This document shows, piece after piece, positions 35,440 through 49,289 of a stretch of DNA of 64,000 nt (position 1 is the stretch's first letter; each line of letters starts with the position of its first letter). This DNA comes from Pempheris klunzingeri (Eukaryota > Chordata > Actinopteri > Acropomatiformes > Pempheridae). Where the stretch lies: contig NC_092032.1 of assembly GCF_042242105.1 (NCBI RefSeq), forward strand, positions 12,015,915 through 12,079,914, written 5' to 3'. A model generated the notes under the pieces. That model saw only the letters and a list, made by a program, of their open reading frames with translations, was not told the DNA's origin and made no database searches. A program made the translations under genes and the position numbers.

Positions 35440-36810
35440 AGCAGCTACGTTCGTTTACTCAGCTACTGTATTTAAGTGAGGTAAATTTGAGGTATTATTT
35501 TTCATTTTCTGCTACTTTTCTCATATATTCCACTGCATTTCACATGTTGGCAAATGTTGCACCATTGACTTGATATTGATATTTTGTTCAACAAAACATA
35601 TGATGATCCCATGAAAGATGCTGCATTGTAATAGAACAAAATACCCAATAATAAGTTTGTTAAATTAGTCCCACTTCAACTAACATCAACGTTAAAATGA
35701 TACATACACATAAGTGTCTCATTATTAAAAATGTAAAAATATTATATAGTCCTAGAATAAAACACATACTAACACACATATCATATGAGCCGTTTTGCGT
35801 ATATTTTCATGGTAGTATTGTTACTTTAACTTAAGTAGAGTCAAGTATACACACATTTACTCAAGTACTGTGCTTAAGTACATTTTTGAGGTACTGATCA
35901 ATTTTCTTTCTGTCCACCTATAGTCCAATACATTTCAGGGGCAAATATTGTACTACACACATTTCTAATAAATCAAAACATATGATGAACCAATAATGAT
36001 GATGCATCATTATAGATCAAAATACTCAATAGTGCGAACACAAAATAAACCCCAACTCAACCTACTTCAACATCAACAAGATAATCCATCATTACAACAA
36101 AAATGTATTTATATCACATAGTCCTACACATCCCACTCATGTCCTCAGTCCTACTCATAGGAGCCATTTTGAATGCAGGAATCTCACTTGTATCAGAGTT
36201 TTTTTACAGTGTGGTTGTGCTACTGTTACTTAAGTGGAGAGAGTGAGTGCTTATTCCATCCATATCTATAAAGTGTCAAAATTTAGTACAAAACACTCAA
36301 CAAAGAGTTCACAGTGACAAACACTAATAGCCCGCTTATTTATAATAACACTCATCACCAACAGGCTTTTGGCTGCCATTACAGGTGAAAACTGACACAT
36401 GCTACTGAAGTGCAGAAATTTAGTACAAGTTATTGCATTTGGATCTGAGCACGAGTAAGAACAATCCAGAGCAAAATATCACACAAAAAGTCACAATAAT
36501 ATTATCATATTATTGCAAAGAGCAAGCAATGGTGGAATCTAACTTCTGCATTTAATCAAGTACTCCACTTAAGTACAGTTTTGAAGTATTTTTACTTTAT
36601 TTTTCCATTATCTACTACTTTATATTTTATACTTGTACATCATTGCAGTAGTAGAGTGACTGTTGTTTTAAGTATTTTGATGATACTTCTGTACCTTTAC
36701 TTTAGCAAAAACTTGAGTGCAGGAGATTTACTTGTAATGGAGTATTTTTACATTGCTGTGCTGGTATGTCTACTGAAAAATCCAATCACCTCTTCCTCCA
36801 CAGTACTGTT
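35440..36810 (+). repeat. Cluster of AAGTAC-family repeats in the ythdf3-abhd10 gap
   Basis: Three successive copies of the same non-coding repeat, at about 35,440-35,570, 35,805-35,960 and 36,525-36,810. Each contains an ACTCAAGTACTGTGCTTAAG-like box, then GTACATTTTTGAGGTACT or GTACAGTTTTGAAGTATT, then TTTTACTTT and a CCACT/CATTT box. The third copy is longest, continuing through GATACTTCTGTACCTTTACT to GAGTATTTTTACATTGCTG. The copies fill most of the intergenic space between the two divergent promoters. Family type (SINE or DNA element) is not resolved. Confidence 0.6.
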
Positions 36811-36834
36811 TTAAAGTAATGGACTACAACTGGT

Positions 36835-36903
36835 GTGCTCCGTGAGAAAACGAGAGTCACCTCCGCTACTCTCGCGATATTTCACAGTGGGACGCGGAGC
36901 AGT
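36835..36903 (+). promoter_or_regulatory. abhd10: abhd10 core promoter and 5' UTR
   Basis: CpG-rich, TATA-less sequence directly before the start codon. TCTCGCGATA at 36,870-36,879 closely matches the TCTCGCGAGA promoter element known from many vertebrate housekeeping promoters (last two bases differ). Confidence 0.45.
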
Positions 36904-39900
36904 ATGGCAGCCGTCGCGCTGAGGTCCTGTCGCAGAGGACTTTCACAGATATTGAGCAATGGGGGACTCGCAGCTCTATCTCCACAGCGTCTGGAAGGTT
37001 TGTTCATGTCTCCGCTTTCGACACACTCAATTTCACAGCGTTTGAGTTTCATACAGGGGTATTTAAACGCAGACGAGGAGGTGTGGCTCTCACAGACTGC
37101 GTCGTCTTTAAAATTTAGGGCATGTGAACGGTGCTGCGTTTGCGCCTGTGTCTGTTTTTTGCGCCGCTTGTGTTGACTTTTGTAGTATTTTTAAAAGCTT
37201 TGGCACGGATTAGCCTCATTTGTACGTGTAAATGTGTCTAAATTCTCGATATGTGCCCACGCTGCTTACCCAGTACTCATGTGGTTTGATAATTTGCGTC
37301 AAAACAAGCCTTAACCTATAAAAGGGTGTGCACATTGTCTTCAGCAAAGGTGTTCATTCAATTCAGTGAAAATGCCGTATATTCAATCCTTTACATAACC
37401 TGTTTTGCCGTGGCGATAATACTTTGCACTGTGTCTATCAGGAGACAGGAGACACAAGTCCACAGTCCAGTATGCTTCACGGCCAGACCTCCCTAAACTG
37501 GCCTACAGAAGAGTGAAGGGGAAGAGTCCAGGAGTGGTCTTCCTCCCAGGATATAGCTCCAGCATGAATGGGCAGAAAGCTGAATCACTGGAGGAGTTCT
37601 GTAAGTCACTAGGGCACTCATACCTTAGGTAAGTCATCCAAACACACCACAGTAAAGAGGGGCGCTAGCTAAAACCAGGCCATGGTCATAAACTGATACT
37701 AAATACAGATCAGATCAAAGAGACACACCTCATGCATACAGCATTGATCCTGGATGGCCACAATCTTTGTTTTCCTCTTTTACATCTGAGAAATACCTGT
37801 AACGAATACAAAACAATATAATCTTTGCACCCAGCATTAAGTCCAATTAAACACAAATGATCCAGAGTGCATTACAAGGTTTGGAAATGAACTGGGAAAA
37901 GATGCATGCACACAATCACAGGTAACACTCCTACGGCTTTGTCAATAAACAAGAGGACAAGCACAAGGAGACATTCATTCATTCATGATAATTGATAAGG
38001 GGACTGAGTTCTTTTTCTGTGGGGCCTCTGAAGACCTGGTCATCATATCAGTTGGGTTACAATACATTCAGTGACACCATGAAATACATAATCAGCAGAA
38101 AATGTCAATAATAGATTAATTTATGTTTGTTTTAAATAATGTTGTCTGACCTTGTTTCCAGCAAGCATTATGCTCCTAGATAAGAGTACATGCAAAATAT
38201 ATTTTAGTGGATACATTTATGAAGAATGTCTTGTGCCATATTCATTTTGAATGTAATTGAGTAATGATATAAAAAAATAGATCCAACCATTCCAAAGCTC
38301 TCACTGTTCTGCCAAGCCTCCATGCCTGAGGTGGCTGGATATAAGAGACAAGGCTCCACTCATCACACTGAGTATTCAGAGGTCTAATCCCATGTTCAGT
38401 AACCGATTTACTCTATTCATAGTGTCGACAAAAAAATCCAAAATTAACCATGTTCCTGGCCTCTCTTGGCTTGGCTTTGTTTTAGCCTCTGATACTCGTC
38501 TGGCCATGGGCTGATCTATTTATGTTTTCCCAGGTTTGACTACACAGGACATGGGGCCTCAGAAGGGGTGCTAGCAGAAGGAACGATTGGCACCTGGAAA
38601 AAAGACGTCCTTTACGTGTTGGATGAGTTAGTAGAGGGGCCACAGGTAACTATTTCTTAGGGTCACGCTCCTAACCAAGTTAGTGGTGGATAGTAATAAA
38701 TTAAGTTGCTTAAAATGATGGGTATTGAGAGTATGTTCACATGTAGGACAGGTTTCAAATGATCAGAGAGCCATTCCACTCTGATACTTTTAGTTAATTA
38801 TTCATGTACATTTCAAATAAAGACATCATTTCAGAATTCATCCTCTCAGGGTTGAACACTATCCTAGTTTTTCATGTGAGACTTGTGTCATGAAAGGAAA
38901 ACATCTTGAAATGTGTGGATGTATTTTAACGTGCTTGACGAGAAGGACAAAATGGAAGACTCGTAAAACAAAATGCATGCAGCTTCTAAGAACCTTCAAG
39001 CTAATGGTAAATCCTTCCACAGTGATACAAGTATATCTGTGCTACCTCCAAACTTGAAATTTAGTTTATAAACACAATACATTCTCTCAATCATCTTTGC
39101 AAAGTCGTCACCTGGATGGTTTTTATTTAACACATTTGCCTTGTTAGGAGTTAATTTGTGAAATTTCTTGCCTTCTTAATGTGTTTGAGACCATCAGTTG
39201 TGTTGTGCAGAGGTAGGGTTGGTACCCAGTTCTATACAGTGAGCAGCCTATTAGACTACTGTTCTAATCCATATTATGGCAAGAAACACTCAACTAAGTA
39301 AAGAGAAACGTCAGTCCGTCACTACTTTAAGGTCAGTCCGTAAAACTTCAGAAACTTTGAATGTGTCCTCAAGCTCAGTCGAGAAAACCAAACAGTGATC
39401 ATAAGGAAGACCGAGAGTTACTTCTGCTGCAAGAGTGGATAAGTTCATCAGAGTTACCAGCCTCAGAAACTGCTAATTAATAGCATCTCAGATTAGAGCC
39501 CACAGAAATACTTCAGAGTTTAAGTAGCAGACACATCTCAACATCAACTGTTCAGAGGAGACAGTGTGAATCAGGCTTTCATGGATAAATTGCTGCAAAG
39601 AAGCCACAACTGAGGAAGAACAACAAGAGGAAGAGAATTTCTTGGGCCAAGAAACTTTTCACAATGACAGTGAGCCCAAACACCCCTCCAGGCTGTGTAA
39701 AGGCTGTTTGATTAAGAAGGAGGCCTGATCACATGACATGACCTCCACAATCACCCCATCTAAACCCGACTGAGATGGTTTGGGATTAATTAGACCGCAG
39801 AGTGAAGGAAAAGCAGCCAACAAGTGCTCAGCACCTCTGGGAACTCCTTCAAGACTGTTTGAAAACCATCCCAGGTGACGACCTCAGGAAGCTGACTGAG

Positions 39901-40974
39901 AGAATGCAGAGTGTGTAAAGCTGAAAGGTGGCTACGTTGAAGAATCTAAAATATAAAACATGTTCATATTCTTTTTGTTTACTACATAATTCCATATATG
40001 TTCCTTTATAGTTTGGAAGTTCTCAATATTAATCTACAATGTAGAAAATAATATAGAGAAAATCATTAAATGAGAAGGTGTGTCCAAACATTTGACTGGT
40101 GCTGTAAAGTTTAGCAAGATTACATATTTTCATATATTCAGTAATTAAATGAACACCATAAAACATAATAGAATTGGAATGAATAAAATCCTTTCAATTT
40201 AGTTCTCCAGCATTCATTGTATGTTTGACTGTGTCTCCAGAAGATGGCACTGTGTTACCGCATTTGTAGCACCATTCGTCTTTCACTGCCATGATTGTAC
40301 AGCATGAGTCTGGTGTTGTTTTTCTGTTAACCAGTTGATTTTCAGTCTATATGGTGTTTTTGCTTGTTTGCGTAGATACTGGTGGGTTCCAGTATAGGCG
40401 GGTGGCTCATGTTGTTGGCAGCCATTGCAAGACCGGAGAAAACCGCAGCACTTGTGGGCATCTCCACTGCCGCTGATCACGTTGTCACATTGTTCAATTC
40501 TCTTCCACTGGAGGTACAAATGTTTAATATTACCACATATATCACTTTTGCTTGTCATTCCATTTGAAACTTTTCAGGCATTTTCATTCAAGTGTTTTTC
40601 TGAGTTGGATTTGTCCATGTTTGAATGTGCAGACCCGCAAGGAGTACGAGGAAAAGGGGGAGTGGACCGTTCCTACCAAACACTCAGAGGAGGGTTTTTA
40701 CAAGTTTAGCATGGACTTTCTGCGTGAGGCAGAAAATCACTGTGTGCTCCACAGTCCCATCCCCATCACCTGCCCTGTACGTCTCATTCATGGGCTCAAA
40801 GATGAAGATGTCCCCTGGCACATCTCCATGCAGGTTGCAGAACGCATCCTCAGCCCCGATGTGGATGTCATCCTGCGGCGACACGGCCAGCACCGTATGT
40901 GTGAGAAGGACGACATCAAGCTCATGGTCTACACTATTGACGATCTCATAGACAAGCTGACCACTATGGTCTGA
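36904..40974 (+). CDS. abhd10: Abhydrolase domain protein 10, mitochondrial depalmitoylase
   Basis: Serine hydrolase of the alpha/beta fold. The mammalian protein sits in mitochondria, removes S-palmitoyl groups (for example from PRDX5) and cleaves mycophenolic acid acyl-glucuronide. Five coding exons: 36,904-36,997, 37,442-37,628, 38,534-38,645, 40,376-40,513 and 40,633-40,974. Phases are consistent, giving 290 residues (human about 306). The N terminus (MAAVALRSCRRGLSQ...) is Arg-rich without acidic residues until about residue 31, fitting a mitochondrial presequence. The nucleophile is S137 in GSSIGG. D234 (HGLKDEDVPW) and H264 (HGQHRM) have exactly the spacing of the human triad (97 and 30 residues). 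Residues 47-114 carry RPDLPKLAYRRVKGKSPG and FDYTGHGASEG. Intron 3 carries a dead Tc1 element. tagln3 follows on the same strand, as in human 3q13. Confidence 0.96.
39075..40108 (+). mobile_element. Tc1/mariner transposon relic, internally deleted
   Basis: Lies wholly in abhd10 intron 3. The 3' terminal inverted repeat is clear at about 40,070-40,106 (GAGAAGGTGTGTCCAAACAT then TTGACTGGTGCTGTA). Internal landmarks of fish Tc1 transposase genes are in order: GTGTTTGAGACCATCAGTTG, CCATATTATGGCAAGAA, AGACACATCTCAACATCAAC and TGGGCCAAGAAAC, then, after a jump, CCCAAACACCCCTCCAGGCT, GGACCGCAGAGTGAAGGAAA-like sequence and ACATAATTCCATATATGTTC. At about 39,650-39,665 the frame jumps from the WAKK-type motif to the NDPKH-type motif, so the middle of the DDE catalytic region is missing. 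Stops and frameshifts are numerous. The left terminus is weak, around 39,075. Confidence 0.85.
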
Positions 40975-41363
40975 GTGAGGGACGGGAGTGTGCTTGACGT
41001 TGCTGAGATAAGGAGAGAGGGACTGCGTTTACTAAGGAGGCAACCCTCAAGAATTTTACCAAACAATGGCATGCTTCTCTGCCAAATATGACCTTTTATC
41101 CCTCTCTGTCATTCTCTCTGTACTTCATCTGTTATTTGTTACAGTTTATTGAAAGGGAGCTCTCCTGCTAGCTGATCCCTTATATCTTCAGGTTGCATTT
41201 TAATGTATCCCAGGTTATTATATGGAGTGTTATGTTGGCCTTTTTAGGTCTGTTGCTGCTGTCTCTGCCGCCGTTCTCATTGTTTGACTGTTTCCCCCTC
41301 ATGCTCTACGTAGACGCATAGTTTTCCTGTGCCTTTTTTAATCACTTTTCACCCTTTTTGGTC

Positions 41364-41369
41364 AATAAA
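41364..41369 (+). terminator. abhd10: abhd10 poly(A) signal AATAAA
   Basis: Canonical AATAAA 390 bases beyond the abhd10 stop codon, followed by GT-rich sequence (CTCACTGTGTT). It implies a short 3' UTR ending near 41,390. Confidence 0.7.
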
Positions 41370-41399
41370 ACCTCTGCACACTAGAGTGCAGGTCTCACT

Positions 41400-42640
41400 G
41401 TGTTACCACAACTAACACAACATTAATAGCTGACCAACAACAACAACTGTCTTTATGAGTTAAGATAAAGTGCCATGATATTAAATTGTATACATAGTAA
41501 AGTTCCTAAAGTATTTACAATTGTAGGAAATTGAGAGCTGGAGAGCAGAAACCCATATTAAGTTTCAAGTTAAGTAAACCCTGGTGTTTCTTATGAAAGC
41601 TGTAAATGTCCAAATCAGACCACAACTCAAATCACAATGACTGTGAAACGGATAAAAAAGAGGATTTCAAAATTAGGGCATTTCTTTTAAGCAAATCTAG
41701 ATGGAGTTAACAGTAAAACATGGAACAGAGACTGAATTTACCAGATAAACTGCTATGTGAACACATTGAATCACAGTTTCATACAGTGAGTCAAAATCAG
41801 AGGGTTACAGACTGCAGCCTGTGAAGTTTATTTTTGTCAGCAGAACATTCTGTTACATGACTCCTCATACCTGTTGGCCTTTAGCCACAGAGAGGCCTGC
41901 TGAATGGAGCCACTGGACTGTTGATTATTAACATGTAATTGGCCACATGCTGCTCTGTGCTCAATGGGGCAAAACCAACCACTTAACTCTCTCAGGTCCA
42001 CTTCACTGCAGCGCTGACCTTTAACTCATGGTTGAGCTATGTAGTCAGTCATTTTCTGTGTCAAAACTAAAATTAAACAATGATTTATGGGAGCGTTAAG
42101 TTTGACAGTTGTTTTACAAGCAAATAAGATAAGGTATGTTTTACAATGGGGTTCCTTTGCTATCTCTCTTACTTGAAGCATATTTTTGCACCACAGATCT
42201 TTGCCAGTGTTTACCAGGAAATGTTTTGTAAATAATCCAACATTTTAGTTGTTTTTTTTTGTCTAGTTATGTGAAGTGAGGCAGCGTACATTCCATATTA
42301 AGCCACAGCACTCTGTACTTCCCTTGAAAATATCAATCCACCTAAATAAAACTCTTAATTCAGTAAGTAAGAGAAATGGCTCTCATTACTGAAACTAAGA
42401 GACTGAAGCTGTAATAGACAGTAAACCATAGTGTCTGTCATGTGTAGGAGCCAAGTAGATGATAACAGGTCAGGAAGAGGGGAGGAGAAATGAATTACAT
42501 TTGGCACCATCATGTGGCTTGGTTTGCTGAGGGTCTCTTCATGCTGACCTAAAGCTGAACGTGCAGTACAGTGACCACTGTCCGGAAGCGGAGTCACGTC
42601 GCACTCTGCGCTGAGAGTCTCTAGGGACCCCTCCTGGAGG
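41400..42640. other. abhd10-tagln3 intergenic region
   Basis: About 1.2 kb without coding sequence. Open frames on the minus strand near 42,355-42,937 overlap the tagln3 promoter and have no family resemblance. Nothing else was recognised. Confidence 0.6.
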
Positions 42641-42648
42641 AGCTGGCT

Positions 42649-42655
42649 TATAAAA
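42649..42655 (+). promoter_or_regulatory. tagln3: tagln3 TATA box
   Basis: TATAAAA in a GC-rich context (GGCTTATAAAACGAG). It predicts transcription start near 42,680. A non-coding first exon would end at 42,818 (CACTTTG|GTAAGT) and splice to the coding exon whose acceptor CCTCTTCAG ends at 43,639. A TATA promoter suits a tissue-restricted gene. Confidence 0.65.
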
Positions 42656-43275
42656 CGAGTGACTGGCCCCTCCCGGCCAAACTAGACCCAGCCTGGCCCG
42701 ACGCGCCTGTGCTGCGCTTCATGGATGCTTCAGCAGCTCAGCATCCTCAGCCCTGCCCAGCTCAGCGCTACTGAAACACTGTGACACGGACAAATCTGAC
42801 CGCTCTCTCTCCACTTTGGTAAGTGCACGTATTCCTTCTTGGATGAAACTGCTTGGAGTACATGAGACATTGTAACTGCTGTTTATGCAACCGATGCAGT
42901 GTCGCAGCTTGTGCGCAGTTGCCTTTTGGATCTGCAAAATGTCGATGTTTTAATAAGCTGCACATTGCACAGCGATGTGGTGTCGTAGCTTTAGATGGCG
43001 GGACTTTATTTGAATTCACTGAAATAAACTGGATGACAAGGGATGCAGTGAAGACAACCAAATGAAGAATTAACACAAACCATTTACATGCAGCACAGGG
43101 AACTGACATCATTTAATTAAACTAAATGTGGAGCTGTTCTACTCTGGATGGATGCACGTTTAGTAACTTTCTGAAAATACATTTAATTATTTAGTTCGCG
43201 CCTGCTAGAGGTCATACTTGAACCATTATCTCAGAGCGCATCACTGCACACAGCGTGCCGGAAACAGGCGTGATT

Positions 43276-43289
43276 GTTACCATAGCAAT
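43276..43289 (+). promoter_or_regulatory. X-box-like (RFX) site in tagln3 intron 1
   Basis: GTTACCATAGCAAT matches the RFX X-box GTNRCC-AT-RGYAAC at all but the last base. It lies about 600 bases after the TATA box, inside the predicted first intron. Functional status is unknown. Confidence 0.4.
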
Positions 43290-43545
43290 AAGAGGGCTTG
43301 TCCCTGCTCGGGACAGCAGCCATCGACCACACCCTTCCCTGCTACAGCACCCAGAGATGCGCCTGGGTGGAGTGTTGAGCTGTGAAGAGACTAAAACCTG
43401 GCTTTTTGGCTTCTCTTCTAACATTGACAGTTTCTGAGCTACAGAATATTAAAGAGAACTCAACTCTGAAAACAATTGAGGTAACTCTGCAGCCATTTAA
43501 TCAGGATACAGAATAGTCACTAATATACTACATCAGGTAAATTAA

Positions 43546-45172
<1,627 letters not shown>

Positions 45173-46083
45173 ACCACTTACTAGCTAACCTGCCCCCCTG
45201 CTTCCAGACCTTATTTTCTACTAATACCACAGTAAGTTGTAACCTTGATAATCTTTGTAGCACCTGCCATGTTAACCTCAACTTCCCTGGAACTGCTGCC
45301 TTCCCAAACAGAGTGTTCTGTCTTAAGAAATGATGTCAAATGCTGTAGGTCTCCTTCTTCAGGCTCTCCACCTGATCCGCTCTTCCCTTTTGCCTTGCTC
45401 TGTTCCTTCTCTAGCTTTGTTTCCATACTTTTCATGTCCAAATGATTACATTATGTGAAGCTCAAAGTCATTCAACACCAATATAGTCTTATCAAGAATT
45501 TATAGAAGATTAAAATCTCTATATAAAACAAACCATCAGTGTTACACACGTGTCAAATCTGAATTACTGTAAGTCACTGTTGCAGCATGCTGTATCCTAT
45601 TTATTTGTATCTATGTATACATTTACTGACATTTATTATTGGTTGTTGTTTTTGGCTGGTCTGTTACTGTGTGATTGTTTTGCCTTAAACCTAATGGAAC
45701 TCAATGACTGACGATGTCTCTGCTATCTTGTCCGAAGACTTGTTGCAGTATCCTCTGTAACCAAATCAACCTCACGTTGTGCCTGGTTATGGGACTACAG
45801 AGACTGGGTCCTGATATATTGGCCTCAAATTTTAAATGAGTTTCATTTATTCTGAGCCATGCCCTTGTCATTTGTTTGTTAGATTACATCTTTGTCCATA
45901 TTGTGTCCATTTTATGCCCAAGCAAGTAAATGTGCCGTAGCCAACATGTATGAAGTGAAGTATCCATTTCTGGTGCCAGGTTAAGACATTGCTTGAATGT
46001 GCACTTTTGTGTATTGTCATGTTTATATTTTTTAAATATATTTATATCTGGAGGCTTGTGAGAAGAATTATTGAAAAAATAAA
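45173..46083 (+). other. tagln3: tagln3 3' UTR
   Basis: About 900 bases of AT-rich non-coding sequence from the stop codon to the AATAAA at 46,078-46,083, which is followed by GTGTCAGTCTGTGTAACAC. Open frames within it do not resemble known proteins. Confidence 0.65.
46078..46083 (+). terminator. tagln3: tagln3 poly(A) signal AATAAA
   Basis: Canonical hexamer in AAAAAATAAAGTATG, with GT-rich sequence downstream at 46,098-46,115. Confidence 0.65.
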
Positions 46084-46119
46084 GTATGTGAACATATATT
46101 TGTGTCAGTCTGTGTAACA

Positions 46120-47259
46120 CACAAGCTGGGTATATTGATAGCTGAGGAGTCATGGGTGTATGCTATGTGCTCGGTGTTTGTTTTTTTTTCTTATCTTGGT
46201 TTTATGTTCCAGCTCCTCCCTTGCACCCACCCCTCCTGTCTCTCCTCACTGCACACAATCTAATAAAGCGGCAGCAGCACGGCATAATGATTGGGATGAT
46301 GGTTCCTCTACTAGATACTCCTAATACAGGCCTGTGTGCCAGAGAACCTTTGCCTTGTTGAGTTACCTTGAGCAAGATAGTAAACCCCTTGCTGGTCCAG
46401 TAATACAGTTACTGTTGTAAAATGTTTCTAAAACAATATATTGTACTGGTCTTTTTCTTCTTTTCTTTTATTATATATACTTTGTCTGAGGCATTCTAGT
46501 GAGGCTGGGTTGGGCTTTGGTCCACAAAAGGTCACATTTTATGTCAATGATCCAGTTTATGGGGTCAATTGTTCTTGACTGTTGGCATTTTAAAGAGCAC
46601 ATATGAGAAAAGCATGCATGAATTAACATTTTAGCTTGATATTTGCGTCCAGTGACTAAACAGAACCCATTACAATGCTGCCATTATATCTCATACATAG
46701 ACAACAGCTATTATTATTCTAAGGCTTTCATTCCTAATGCCATCTTTTTATTACTCAATTAAAAATAAGATTCCGTCGTGCAGATGTGTAGTGGCAGCGT
46801 GTAATCATTTGCTAAGTTTAATATCCTGTTTGCTTCACAGAACAGAAAAGCAGCACATAGGAAACTATGTGGCCTCTCGCATGTCTGGCCCTAACATACA
46901 CTCTGTGCTTATTATTAGACCCAACTAGACTGGAGAAGCATCTGAAGGGGCACAGGTGATGTGTAACCGACAGACTCAATAAGTAAGCCAAAACCAGTCT
47001 GACCAATGAGAGGACTGAGATCACTCCTGTCCAAAGTCCTTGTCTAGTTTATGTTTTCTTTGGTTGGTGTCTTGGTTGTCTCCTGTTCCACTGTGCTTCT
47101 CTTGAATATGTCTGTTTGAAGACAATGTGAAGATTCTTTGCTGCATGTTTGAGTAGAGCACATGGTTATGAGGCGTTCTGCGCTTTGGCTTTAACTTTTT
47201 GTAGTCTAAAGGTTTTTGCATTGAGGAATATCAGTTCTTGGGCAGGTGCATCAGGCGCG
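46120..47259. other. tagln3-c1qtnf9 intergenic region
   Basis: No coding sequence recognised. The right end probably includes the c1qtnf9 promoter and 5' UTR. No TATA box was found within 200 bases of its start codon. Confidence 0.5.
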
Positions 47260-48594
47260 ATGTTGCAGACGAGGTTTAGAGTTACTCTCTTGCTTTTTCT
47301 ATCGATGGTCAGGTGTGTTGCACAGGAAGAAGCCCAAAATAAAGGCTGTGTTTGTGGATACCCTGGGATACCAGGGGACCCTGGACACAATGGTACACCT
47401 GGTAGGGACGGCCGGGATGGAATCAGAGGGGACAAAGGTGATCAAGGTAAGTTTAGAAGAGAAAACTTCTCCTTTAAAAACTTTTTGCACATTTTACGTC
47501 TTAAGCTGCAACTTTGCAATTTTATGATAACAATAATTTATGAATTGTCCATTAAAAGGTGAAGTTGGCCCTATCGGTACAGCGGGCAAAGATGGCCCCA
47601 TGGGACACAAAGGGGAGCCTGGTGTGTATCTTCAGAATAAACTGCACCACTGAAAAATAAATAGATCTGTAAAATAACCTGTAACGATCTACTTTTACCA
47701 GCTGCATAAACTTTATTTGTACTTAAACACAGTTTATTCATGTATTTGTTGTACTTTATCTGGCTTTCTGGAATACATAGGTACTTTATAGCAAGCAGGG
47801 TTATTGTGTGCTTGTCATTCACAGGTGCTGTTGGCCAACTGGGGCTAAAAGGAAAGAGGGGAGATAATGGAGAACGGGGGCCTCCTGGGAAAATGGGGCC
47901 CCAAGGAGTCCAAGGACCGATTGGCCTGAAAGGAAACAAGGGAGAGCTCGGGCTGCCTGGACCCCAAGGACCTAAAGGCGATCCTGGGCCTTTTGGACCA
48001 GAGGGTCCCAAGGGAGAAACTGGCCTTCGAGGTGACAGAGGCATTCAGGGACCACTGGGCCCCCCTGGAAGGCCAGGACCTAAGGGGGAACTTGGTGTTC
48101 CAGGTCACAAAGGCAATATTGGTTATCGTGGGGATAGAGGGGCTCGAGGAGAGAGAGGTGACAAGGGTGAGAAGGGAGATGAAGTTGTTATCTCTAAAAG
48201 CGCCTTCTCTGTGGGACTCACAGCACAATCTAAACTCCCAGCTGTTAATGCACCAATCCGGTTTGACAAGATTATTTACAATCAGCAGAATCACTATGAC
48301 GTACAAACGGGGAGATTCACGTGCTCCGTAGCAGGAGCCTATTTCTTCACCTACCACATCACAGTCTACTCTAGAAACGTGAAGGTGGCTCTCATAAAGA
48401 ACGGTGCAAAAATCATCCACACCACAGATAACTACCAGAGCAGCGAGGACCAGGCAGCAGGGGGCGCTGTGCTGCACCTGGCTGTGGGGGACAAGGTGTG
48501 GCTGCAGGTGGCTGGAGGAGAGCTGTTCAATGGGCTCTTTGCTGATGAAGATGATGACACAACCTTCTCGGGGTTCTTAATCTTTGAGGCTTAA
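47260..48594 (+). CDS. c1qtnf9: C1q and TNF-related protein 9 (CTRP9)
   Basis: Secreted adiponectin-paralogue hormone with metabolic and vascular roles in mammals. Three coding exons: 47,260-47,446, 47,559-47,621 and 47,825-48,594, phase-consistent, giving 339 residues (human 333). The start is the first in-frame ATG and opens a signal peptide (about 1-21, core [10 protein letters not shown]). Cys30 and Cys32 before the collagen stretch could form interchain disulphides. Residues 33-203 are 57 uninterrupted Gly-X-Y triplets. The C1q domain covers about 207-339 ([63 protein letters not shown]). The assignment to CTRP9 rests on [20 protein letters not shown] near the start and the [14 protein letters not shown] end. 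In human this gene also neighbours SPATA13. Confidence 0.94.
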
Positions 48595-49052
48595 ACTGTT
48601 TTTTTTTTAAGTGTATAAGGAGTGTTTGTAAAGTACAGAAATCTAAACGTTAATTAAATGTATAATGTATTGTGCAGTGGTACATTTACTAAACTATTAT
48701 ATTATTTCAATTTTATGCTATTTAATACTTCTACTCCACTATATATTCTTTACTCTACTGCATGGTGACTTTTCTGTCACCTTTTCTGTAACCCTAACCT
48801 CTTACACACTTGTGCATTAGTGATAATGTAACACTCACTGGGACGTTTCTTTTGCATTATAAGTGCTTTTCTTTTTGGAACTTTAAATACATTCTGTTTA
48901 GGAGCTTAAACATGTGCATCCTATTGAAATCAGAGTGTAATTTTGTTTTTGAACGACATTAAACTGATTAAATGGAGGTGCTGTGTCATGTTTATTACCA
49001 GCAGAAGTTGCCTCAGCTCTGTGCTCCTCTTCAACCCTGTTTGTTGTGTTAC

Positions 49053-49058
49053 AATAAA
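49053..49058 (+). terminator. c1qtnf9: c1qtnf9 poly(A) signal AATAAA
   Basis: Canonical hexamer (TTACAATAAAGAAC) 459 bases after the stop codon. An earlier variant ATTAAA lies near 48,653. A fragment resembling the AAGTAC repeat family lies between them, at about 48,680-48,755. Confidence 0.55.
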
Positions 49059-49289
49059 GAACAGCCTTCACTCAGTCATCCAGCTTCTTCTTCTGGTATT
49101 TGGGGATGGGCACGCACAACAGAAATACCCGGCACGTTAATTGTCTTGGCATGATAGAGTGACATGACACGAGGAAGACATTGCAACTCCAACTGGAAGG
49201 TCCAGTCTTTTTTTGTCTTCAAAGATCCGCAGGAAGTGCGTTGTCTTTTCTTTTCTCTTTTTTTTTCTTCTTCAATGAGGAGCGTTCAA

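Noticed and set aside
47845-48477. 210-codon minus-strand frame opposite c1qtnf9
   Set aside because: Antisense shadow of the collagen and C1q exon, where Gly-X-Y periodicity removes stop codons on the other strand.
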